A model generated the notes under the pieces. That model made no database searches, was not told where the DNA came from, and worked only from the letters and a program-made list of their open reading frames with translations. A DNA stretch of 64,000 nucleotides from Acestrorhynchus altus. Taxonomy: Eukaryota > Chordata > Actinopteri > Characiformes > Acestrorhynchidae. The DNA is taken from positions 18,203,102 to 18,267,101 of the forward strand of contig CM067507.1 in the NCBI GenBank assembly GCA_034509495.1. Reading direction: 5' to 3'. This document shows positions 36,201 to 48,000 of the stretch, one piece after another. Position 1 is the first letter of the stretch. Every line of letters starts with the position of its first letter. The position numbers were made by a program, and so were the translations under genes.

Positions 36201-38801
36201 TTGGTGTTTAACTGAAAACCTAGGTACTTAAAGCAAAAACACAAAAGTAGAATCTGACTATTTCTGATACTATCCAAATTAAAATAAGAGTTACCACCTT
36301 TAGAGTACCTGCTCACTGAGGTTCATCCTAATCGAATCACTCTAATTCATTTACAAGAAACAGTGGGGATGTGTGGCTAATGCTCCATGGGAAACTAGAT
36401 GCAACACCTGTGCTGTAGGAACCAGCACTTTGGAGCAGTTCTAGATAATGCTAATGCCCAGCATCCATCACAGGGCCCATTTCCACATACAGCAGCTGGG
36501 CCACTGTTCCAAGGAGCCCCAAGGAGAGGGCTAATAAAAGTCTTAACAGAATTAGCAGTATGGAGCATTTGGTTCCTGCTCCTCCATCAGAGAACTGCTG
36601 CAGGGCCCCCACACATGCACAAAACCTTCAATTATTCACTTACCTCAAACCCATGCTATCCATCAGAAAGAAAAAAATCCGAAAAAAATGAACGTTCACA
36701 GTTCAGAAAAGCTCACACACCCCCACGGTTGGGAAGACAATATTAAAGCCCATGCTGCATTGTTATTCACAAGTCCTAATTGAAGCAGTTAGGTTGCATT
36801 TTGCTGGTAAAGACTCAGAAAGGATGTGGATTAGGGAGCTTTGTTTTTCCACATGAAAGCTGCAGCAGGCCTCAGATCAGGCAGAGTTTATCTGATTGGT
36901 TGTGAGAGGCAGAGAGGAGTAGGTGGAATAAATTTGCCATTAAAGAGTGCCATCTCTGCTAAATGTGGCTGTCCCTGCTGGGCAGCCTCTGGTAAAAACA
37001 CAAAACGCTGCAGAGAACACATGGAGAACACCACAAAGCCCAGTGCTCCGTATTCACAGGTGTGCTTGTGTGAATGTGTTTGCTGATTTGTGTATGTGGT
37101 TATGGGGGTTTGTGAGCTGTGTATTCTCATTAAGAGAAACAGACTAAGAGAAGAAAAGACTGAAGACTAAAACCAGTCAATTGTGTGTGGTGTGTGTGTG
37201 TGTGTACTGTGCTTCAAAGGGCAAACCTATAACACACGGCATTGACTCACCAATATAGAGTCTTCTGCTGTAACGCTGCATGAGCAGCAGCACGAACACA
37301 TGTAGTGGGATCAGGTTGATGATGAAGACATAGCCTCCCCATGCAGACACCTGGAACACACACAAGCATCAAGCCAATCAGTTGGTCCAAAAAAAAAAAA
37401 AAAAAAAAGCCTTTTAAAGGATGCTTGGATTATCTGCTCTTTAAACAAACACATTTCAAAATTAGAGTGCTTCAAATGGTTCTGGAGCAATGTTAAGGTA
37501 AGAACTATTTTTGGTAAAGTTTTTGTTTACATCAAATGAAGGCGCTTTAGACATCTAAAAGGTCACACACCTCCATAACACTCAGTTCCTTATGAACAAA
37601 CAGTGGTTCTTCTACTGCAAGGGTATTAAATTCAAAGCCAATAAGGATCAAAGACAAGCTTTGGAACATCATAATATTTAGGTCACGTTATTATTCAGGT
37701 CCATATCTTGTACATTGAACACTCCTATTAACATTTTGTATTATCAACAATTTAATGGCAAGTTAAAATTACAAGTACAATTATAACTGAATATGTGTCA
37801 ACAATATTTATCATCAGTTTTCAGAGTCAACGGGAAGAACTACAAACAATACAAAAATAATTCTCCTTTAAAGTGACATTTAAAAAACTAAAATGCTTTG
37901 GAAAAATGTGCATCTTGGATTAAGGTGTTTAATAACTCCTCTCACAGTGGCGTTCAACTTTACTCCCAGCTGTTTGACCCTCCTCCGCTTACAGTGTAAC
38001 AAGCAACTCAGGGACTTCTCTGTAAACAGACGCCATGTTGAGCTTTAGGTGAACTACCATTCATATTTCAACCGGTCATTGGTCTATTCTCTGGTTTCAC
38101 CTTACACAACACTGTGTCCCAAAGAGCTTCTCTCATCACCAGGACAACAGGTCAACAGGACAACAGAACAGCACTGTCCGGAGCCCTGCCCTGTATGTGC
38201 CATTCTCTTGAGATGCAGAGCTTATAGTGCACAGATCTGACTGGCTAAGCAGAGTCACGTGTGATATTTAAACCTTCACGGGAAAATAGTGATCTTCAAA
38301 TCAATCTTTGTTTGAATATTCATTCGTACAAATATTCATTCATATAAAGATTGATCTTTAGCCCTCTGGTGTCAGCACTCCAGCTGGTGGGAATAACAAT
38401 TATTTTAGTTTTAAATAAATACATAATTAAGCCAGAATGGTCTATTTTTCAATATTTTTAGATTTCTGACCAACCCAAATTTTGCTGCTCACACGATAAC
38501 ATCATTGTCTGATGGCTCTTACTGAGGCATTATGAGGCAAGATATTTTTAAACCCCATTGTACCCCTATACTGAGTTTGGGGCTAGGAGATGTGTAGTAA
38601 TGATTGTCCGCTGGAGCTAATAAAGCCAAAAGTGCCTCCTTCTAGGAAAAAAACCCCCCAAAAACCTGTCTCTGTGTCAATTCCATAAAAGCACCTTCCA
38701 TGCTAGTCATTACAAAATTAGCTTATATGCTAGCTAGTACAGTAGCATATTTTACCAGAGCAGTTTGTAGAGCTGAAGTTAAAACATTGTAAACATTGTA
38801 A

Positions 38802-38843
<42 letters not shown>

Positions 38844-41800
38844 NTTATCCATCCTCCCAAACACACACCCAGTACTATGATCAATACCCACTTCCTGCAG
38901 CCCTAGTTGGTTATTTACAGTTTTAAATGACATGGCAAGAAAAGGTTTGTCCCCAAGAGGCTAAATGTGTCACAGCTTTGCATTATACCGCAATATACTG
39001 AATTGGTTGAAATTTAAAACTACATGTATTTAATAACTTATGTCCCAAAAAGGCATGAAAATGATTATTCTACAATTAATTTTATTCTCCTAATACATGA
39101 ATTCCAATTAAATATAAAACATATTTGTATGGCAGTTTGTTTACACTGAACACATTATGGCATCTTTACACCCAATTCATTATGTCATACCACATAGGTA
39201 CTCAAACATAAACTCCAGCTTATACACAAGCATTTTACATAACATACACATACAGTGGGGAAAATAAGTATTTAGTCAGTCACCAATTGTGCAAGTTCTC
39301 CCACTTAAAAAGATGAGAGAGGCCGTTAATTGACATCATAGGTAGACCTCAACTATGAGAGACAAAATGTGAAAAAAAAAATTGAGAAAATCATTTTGTC
39401 TGACTTTTAAAAAATTTATTTGCAAATAATGGTGGAAAATAAGTATTTGGTCAATAACAAAAGTTCATCTCAATACTTTGTTGTATATCCTCTGTTGGCA
39501 ATGACAGAGGTCAAACGGTTTCTGTAAGTCTTCACAAGGTTGGCACACACTGTTGCTGGTATGTTGGCCCATTCCTCCATGCAGATCTCCTCTAGAGCAG
39601 TGATGTTTTGGGGCTGTCGGCGGGCAACACAGACTTTTAACTCCCTCCAAAGGTTTTTGATGGGGTTGAGATTGGGAGACTGGCTAGGCCACTCCAGGAC
39701 TTTGAAATGTTTCTTATGAAGCCACTCCTTTGTTGCCCTGGCAGTGTGCTTGGGATCATTGTCATGCTGAAAGACCCAGCCACGTTTCATCTTCATTGCC
39801 CTTGCTGATGGAAGGAGGTTTGCACCCAAAATCTCACAATACATGGCCCCATTCATTTTTTCATGTACACGGACCAGTCGTCCTGGTCCCTTTGCAGAGA
39901 AACAGCCCCAAAGCATGATGTTGCCACCCCCATGCTTCACAGTTGGTATGGTGTTCTTTGGATGCAACTCCGCATTCACTGTCCTCCAAACACGACGAGT
40001 TGTGTTTTTACCAAATAGTTCTACTTTGGTTTCATCTGACCATATGACATTCTCCCAATACTCTTCTGGAACATCCAAATGCTCTCTAGCAAACTTCAGA
40101 CGTGCCTGGATATGGACTGGCTTAAGCAGGGGGACACGTCTGGCACTGCAAGATCTGAGTCCCTGGCGTCGTAGTGTGTTGCTGATGGTAGCCTTTGTAA
40201 CGTTGGTCCCAGCTTTCTGCAGGTCATTCACTAGATCCCCCCTTGTGGTTCTGGGATTTTTCCTCACCGTTCTTGTGATCATTTTGACCCCACGGGCTGA
40301 GATCTTGCGTGGAGCCCCAGATCGAGGGAGATTAGTAGTGGTCTTGTAGGTCTTCCATTTTCTAATTATTGCTCCCACAGTAGATTTCTTCACACCAAGC
40401 TGCTTGCCTATTGCAGATTCAGTCTTCCCAGCCTGGTGCAGGTCTACAATTCGGTTTCTGGTGTCCTCCGACAGCTCTTTCGTCTTCACCATAGTGGAGT
40501 TTGGAGTGTGACTGTTTGAGGTTGTGGGCAGGTGTCTTTTATACTGTTAACAACTTCAAACAGGTGCCATTAATACAGGTAATGAGTGGGGGAAAGAGGA
40601 GCCTCTTAAAAAAGAAGTTACAGGTTACAGTTACAAATTACATACTTATTTTCCCCACTGTATATATATAATTTTTTCCCCGGATCTGACGCAATGGATG
40701 GCAGACACCTACGTTGACCAGTAGCACATTTGTGAGATGTGGGAAGAGCGCCATCTACCCACCCCCCGAGGGAGAGCAAGCCAACTGCTCTCCCTCTGGA
40801 CCCCGGCTGCCGATGTTGAGCAGCACGAACCTGGATTCGAACCAGCAACCCCAGGATCATAGTGGTAGCATCTTAGCCCAGTACGCCATAAAAGACATCT
40901 TGAATCTAATCAAATTAGTAATTAAATCGAATTAAGACCTTGTGAATCAGAATTTAATTAATTCTGGAAGTCAGTGGCGATACATAGTGCTGCAAAAATG
41001 TACCGTAAAGGCTAGAAAAGTTCAAATAAACTCTGCCTCACTTTAAAATTTAAACAGTTATGTTCCAAATTAGAGTCTGGGTCTAAAACTGGTCTGCAGT
41101 TTGCTCATTAGTACCCTCTGATCTATGGCATTGCTTTATGAACCAATAAAGCACCTTCATTTTCAAGAGTGCATGAGGTCTTGTGTCGCTGATGGTTCTC
41201 CAGATGTCACAGCACATTCCGGAAATGAAGGTGCGGATTGTTATTCTGTCATGAACGTGTTTGGAAAGTTTGAGACAAAAGGAGCACTTGGGTACGACTG
41301 CAGGACACCGTTATTAATGAGCACTGCCTGTCTCCAGAGGGAAGGCTCTTAGGACTCAAACGGCTCATGTTCATTAATGCCACTGGTCTGTGTGGCCCTC
41401 CCGAGTCGTACGTGATGGATGGTGCTGTTTGCTCATTTATTTACTTTACATATTTGCTTAATAAGATCAGAGAGGGAGAACACACACGCATCCACCACCT
41501 GGGCAATGAGACAATTATGAGCTACAATACCCAACTCACAATCATGTAATGCTCAAAATCCCTGAACACATACTTGTGCTGACTGGAGTACATGCACACA
41601 CACCATCATACTAATGTGAGCAGGAACCTCCTCCCTTCCCCTCTCCTGACTGTTTAATGAAATGCACTGCCAAGTGAAGAAGCACTTGGATACTAAATTA
41701 ATGAAGGTAAAACCTAGAACATTAACGCTTAAGACTCACCATATAGAAGTAGGAAAGGCAGCAGCCGATGGTCCAGAAGACTGAGCCAGTCTTAACAGAC

Positions 41801-42042
41801 TTCACCTGAAAGAGAGAGGACCAGCTTAGCTACAACAAAATAACACAATTATGACCACTGTTGAGATGTTTGCCAACTGTATCTGATAGACAAGACAGTG
41901 TTTTGTCACAGGACTAGTAAGTAACGGGACTTGTCAAATCACTTGAATGCATGTGACTGATTGGGACACCCTACTGCATTGAAAATGACTGGCTTAACTG
42001 GCTTACATGATGGGGACGATCACTAATGCACAGTAACTGGAG

Positions 42043-42076
<34 letters not shown>

Positions 42077-45000
42077 TTTATATCAAGAAAGCTTACACGT
42101 ACTAAACATCACTACGGAAAATCAGTAACTGTGTAATCTACTGATTATGGTGAAGCACTTTAAGACTATAAAAACTGGACGAGCACATTATGCAGTGCCT
42201 TTCAAAGATTCAGTAAAACATTACTGAATGAAATAAAAAAAGAAACATGAAAATACTTCACATAAAAAATGCACGTTTCCATCAGGCTCCGTTTCCTAGT
42301 GTAAGAGAGATGAGCAAAAAAATTTTAAATATGCATCGTCAGGGCATCCATGGATCTCAGCTAATTCAATCTAATGGTTTTTAAGTCAGTTTAATTCTCA
42401 TAAAGGCTGAAAATCTGAGACTGTTCAGCAGCACAGGGGTTTAATTGCACATGTATTTGTACAGAATCATCATGGGGGCCACAGTTCAGAGCACAGTTAA
42501 GGTTTAGGAGTACTGCTAAGGTAACTGTAGTATTGTTTGCCCCACCCTAGTGGAGTGGTGCATAATGAACTATATATGTATTATAATGTGTAGAATTGTG
42601 CATCCTAATATTAACTCTGCAGTTTTCATCTCCCTTTTGCCTTTAATGAAAACATCAGCCTTCAGTCACTGATTTGACATTTCAATTAACTTCCCCACTC
42701 ACATTGATCTCCACCCACATCAAACCAGTAACACATCCATGTGGTTCTTTTCCACACTTCCATGCTGCTGGAACATGGCCTAGCAGCAATTATGGAAAAA
42801 AGGCAACGAATTAAGATTCAAAATGAATGTCTCATTAACACCCATCTCTCTAGTAAAATGCCCATTTTTGCTTCCTAGCTAAAAATGGCAACCAGTAGAT
42901 CCACAGTACAGTGGGTCAATGAGCCGAGACCATGCACATTACTCAGGCATTAGTCTCGTTATCTGATACCTGTTCCAGTTAGTCACCATATTTTACTGTG
43001 GGATTAAGATCACTGGTTGGAATTGGTCAGCAAAATGTTTGTCAAATAATAATCTACTTAAACGTTTATAAACACAAAGAGACCATCATTTAGAATATGT
43101 TCTCCCAGAGGTTTGTCAGATTCAAATGATCAGAATCCTAAAATAGGAAATGAGAAAATGTAAAAATGTTAAAGTTCATTAACATTAAAGCAGCATTATG
43201 CAACAATGCCCCTACATTCATAAAAGCATGATTCACAATTTGAGTCCCCATTTAAGGACACACTTTCACATGAATTTTAGACGTTGTGAGACACAGAGTC
43301 ACTGAAAGTGACGGCAAGTATGTGGACTGATGCAGTTCAATAATACTATAGAATTACCGGATAAATAAACAGGTTACACAGATTATGCAGCTCTCGAGCA
43401 TTTTCCAGCCCACTACACAAAGGTTACATAGTAAGCAGTGTGCCAAATGTGGAGTAACAGCGTTAACAATACTCTCAGTGGAGGTCAGTGGAGCATTAAC
43501 ATTGTTTTGAAGGTAAAAATGCTGCATAATGTCACTAATATTTTGAGAACTAAAATGCAGAGCCTTGTACATTTATTATTGTACACAAGCTGAACTGACG
43601 AGGTCAAAAATATCCAACACTAACACGTCACCCTTATTTTCAAGGTCCAGCGCAGTTAGACACTGAATTACCTACATCAAAACACAAATGTGACAATGTT
43701 GCCACCATTATAGCTAACCTGAAGACAAGTGACTGATCCTTTCTAGGATTTGTCCCCCATTGCCTGCTCTGAGGGCTTAGTAAAAAATAAATTTCCTGTC
43801 AAAAAGAATCAGATAATGAGAAATACTAGAAACATTAAATAGAGACTAGACTATGATTAAGCGTGATGTTCTGGTCTGTTGTCAATTTCCAGAAATGTCA
43901 GACACTACATCATTCAACGTTGTTTTTGGTACTGAAGTGGTTGATTTTCCACATATTTTAAACTCCAGTCACAATGTCCACTGGCTTTGTAGGCCAAGTA
44001 GCCAGTGCAAACAACATCATCTACCCCTGAATCACATTGGTGTACACCATTCATTGATCTCCAGAAGAGCAGAGTGTTTAGGCAACTGAACTAAAATATG
44101 TCTTTACTTAAACAGCATTTCTGATCAGGCTGTATTTTTCTGTCCCTTTTTTATATTTTATAAACAAACACTGACATGCCAAAAATCATTGGATGTAAAC
44201 TGATTATTAGGTGGTGTTACTTCAGGCTGTTACTTCAGGGATCACCTACACCTCGACACAACACACAAGTCAACGCTGGCTGATATTTTCAGCACTGAAT
44301 GTAGGAGCTCTACATGTATAGTCCACAGGTCCTTGTAGCATTCTTTGGCTTCCACAGAATGGGATAAAATAACTAGTTCCAGTGGATATACAACAGAGGA
44401 TATATAATGGCAACTAAACGATGCCAACTGCCTGGAGTGTAGTTCCTTCCACAATCCCATTCATCCAGACAATACTGCACGGTCTACAAACCAAGGGTAG
44501 CCATGTATTCTAAGACCGAAAAGAAAGACTGAATAGAAACGCCTCCAACATACATCAGTTTATTCATCATTTCAGACAATGTGGCGCAGAAAATTGCTGC
44601 ATGAGAGGAAGACGTGGTGATGAAAGAACTTCTATTACTCAAAGAATATACTGGTTAATCAGCCTTTAAAGGTCAAATATACTTTTGCCAGAAAAGCAGT
44701 TACCGAGAACTGATGAAAAAGAGGGAACACAGCATGCCAGACCTAGACGGAGGAAAGAACGGGAGGAAAAAACTCACGGGGAAAGAGCAAGTGTGCGTGC
44801 AGAAGTGCTTTTACTCCAGCTTACCCAGAGGTAGTAGGTGAACTGCAGGGCAAAGATAGCGATGCCCTCATTATCAAAGGAGCCAGCAACAGAACGGGAG
44901 ATGTAACCGGGCACTATAGCGATGAAGCACGCTGCAAGCAGCCCAGCCCCCTGATTCCACAACTCCCGCGTCAGCAGGAAGGTAGAGATGGCAGTCAGGC

Positions 45001-48000
45001 CACTAAAGATCGGGGCCAGGAACACACACACGTCACGGATGTGCACAGTCACATGCAGCAGGTTCAACAGGTAGTGAATTAAACCTGCTGTCACCATCAG
45101 TCCGGGATACACCTGAGAGGGGAAGAGAAAAATAGGGTTATTAATGAGAAATCACGTACAAATTGAGCTTTTAAAAAATGTCAACTATTCATTAAATCAC
45201 TGACCAAAATGATTGTAAGCTAGAGATACTAGGCATACTGATATTGCAATGTGTTGGTACTGGACCAATATCAGCAGGAAAGACTGGATCATTATGTAAT
45301 TATATTAAAAGATGAAAGAAAGGGCAACTACAGCTGTTAAACTAGCATAAATAGCAAACACTGTTAGGTCTTGTTGATGTGCAAAGTGCATCTTGCTATG
45401 TCAGTATTTATGATATATTGTACAATATACAAAATGACCATATTGTAATATCGCATCTGTAATGCTGGTTACCATCCGTGTTTAAGGTTATCATATTGTA
45501 TTGTACATGACAATTTCTCCTAAGCATATCAAGATATACCCCTCCCCCCATATAGTCCAGCCAAAGTTGATAGCTGTGCATTCCTCGCTGTGTGGTGGTC
45601 GAGGGTTTGTAGAGTATGAGGATGCTCATCTTAGAATACATCAACCTTCGACATCAGAGGGTCTCCTGCTCTCAGCACATTTGAAACGAGGGGGTTTAGT
45701 GAGATCTGGGTAGGGTAGAAAGAATCCAACAAGAGGCTTGTCACCATGGTGGCAAGTAGGAGTTTGACATCTCCACTGTAATCAGGACACTAATTAAAAA
45801 TTGCTTTTATTTTTAATTTATTGTTTATGCCAATTTTTTCCAATTTTTTCGCACCCTAATAATTTAGACATGGCAATTACCCAACCCCCTAAGTTGTCTC
45901 CCACATCACGGGGGAGAAATCATCCATGTTTCCTCCGAGTCATGTGACGTGGTGCCTACTGCCTCTTTTTGAACTGCCGCCATCATGGCTTAGAGGAGAA
46001 CGCCGGATACCCGTTTCTGACACTGTGGTCGGCAGACGCCTGCGCCAACCAGCAGCGCACTTATGTCATGTGGGGGAAAAACACCATCTACCCACCCCCC
46101 GAGGGAGAGCAAGCCAATTTCTCTCCCTCTGGACCCCTGATGCCGATGGATTCGCACCTGCGACCCTAGGCTCATAGTGGTAGCGCCTTAGCCTATCACC
46201 TTTTTGATATTTTGTCTAAGTAATTAGCTGAGGTTAAAGTGTATATTTAAACAATCTTTTACAGTCATATTTAACAAACTGCCCCAAGATATGAAGTGGC
46301 ATGCAACTGATTCAAAAGCATCTCACAGAAGAGGCCACAAATATGATGAATATTTATATATATATGAAATATAAAATATAAATATAAAATGATAAATTTC
46401 ACTACATATATAGAAGATAAAATGATCTACTGTGCAAGTTCTCTAGTGTTCATAAACCACAGGTCAGGAAGTTTTGGTCAGTTTTGGTTACTGGTGGAAA
46501 CGCAGGCATCACTGGCACAGAATCATACAATCTTAATTTATTCCATACGGGGTTTTCATGTAAGAAATCAGATTAAAAACTGAAGATGTGTGGATTCCAA
46601 GTCATTAACATCTCAGTACATGTTCAGAGAAAGCTTTACAGAACTACAGATTTATGAAGAAAAACATTTTTTTTGCATTAAATCTGTATTTATATGAACT
46701 TCTATAGACATGCACCTTTTCTAAGACTTCACTGTTAGGAACGAGTACAGATCCAAGGGGCTTTAGGAAACTGCTTTTTAAAGCTCAGCTTTCTCCATAT
46801 TTTGAAGAACAGTTAAATTAGTGAGTCTGAAATGAATAATTTAAGCCTAATACAATGTGCTGTAATGTAAAAGGCATGTCCAACCCAAATTACTTTGAAA
46901 AATGCAGTACTGATCTCTCTGCCGCATTAAACAAGAATACAGTAATAAAAATTATATATAGCTGCTTGACAGATGGGGGGAATATTTTTATGAGGTCCTT
47001 TTTTCCCCACAGGGATTTTACGAAATTCTAATGTTCAAAGTCTGAATCAACCTGCATATAAATATTAACACAACTGTCAGTACAGTCTCACAACAAGACA
47101 TTTACACCACTGTGGCCGTTCTGAATCCTTGCCATACATGATTAATCTTGAGCATTTTCCCAACCAAGTACCGTATTTTTCAGACTATAAGCCGCTATTT
47201 TTTCCCCACGCATTAAAACATGCGGCTTATAATCAGGTGCAGCTTTTTCTTCTTATATATGTTATTTTCCAGGGTTTTGTTTTTTTGGTTTTTTTTTTTA
47301 ACTTTGCAGGTGCGGCTTATATTCCGGTGCGGTTTATAGTCCGGAAAATACGGTAAATATACAGTTTTAAGACAATTTTTTTTTAAATAAATTAAGTTTA
47401 TCAAAATAGAAATGTCACAACAGGACCAATAAAATGAACATGTTAATTGTTAGACAGAATGTATGTAATTTAAGAGATTTAAACATGCCATACAAACTTC
47501 ACATCACAGCCACATATTAAAAGTACTTTGGTTCTTGTACGACAAAAGCACCCCTATATTTCTCCAACAAAAAGCCCATTTTTAAGTGATCATCCATGTC
47601 AAGCATTTTCATTACAAAAAGTAATTCACAGTGTGTATGGTAGAGATTTTGTGCATTTTAAAGTCATAAATGCGTATAACACAATTAAAACCTTTATAAC
47701 AATTCCAGATGCTGATTAGTTTAAATGTTTTTATTTGTATTACCGTCACAACAAGACTTTCTGAATATTTACCTTACAGTCAAAACAGATAAAACATCCA
47801 TCTAAAAATAAAACAGTTAATAAAACAATCTAGGCTACTATACTCATGCCGGTTTTATAATATTTTATTGAATATAGTTAAATCAAAATGACTTCAGCAA
47901 CCCATATAGAATTACAGGTCATATTAACTTTAATATGCAAGTTAGATCACTGCATCTTTCTACACCAAATTCCATCCAAATGTTTTTGCGTCAGAGTGAA

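Larger units (their letters stand above)
31219..37250 (-). other. stt3b: stt3b intron, 6 kb
   Basis: Holds a LINE fragment on the + strand (33030-34760) and another on the - strand (35538-36316), plus a (TA)n run at 35667-35688. The remaining parts (31220-33000, 36320-37250) show no exon or repeat that I recognise. Confidence 0.65.
37351..41739 (-). other. stt3b: stt3b intron, 4.4 kb
   Basis: Contains an A run at 37390-37408, a (TA)n array with an ambiguous base (38805-38845), the Tc1 transposon 39253-40660 and, directly after it, a SINE fragment (40690-40895). 41000-41700 shows nothing recognisable. Confidence 0.65.

Noticed and set aside
39843..40349. 168-codon open frame on the + strand inside the Tc1 element
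   Set aside because: Antisense shadow of the transposase, as for the + frames at 57105-57584 in the other Tc1.
40845..40860. tRNA gene suggested by the B-box-like GGTTCGAATCC
   Set aside because: No acceptor stem or anticodon arm can be folded; the surrounding sequence matches a SINE family present three times.
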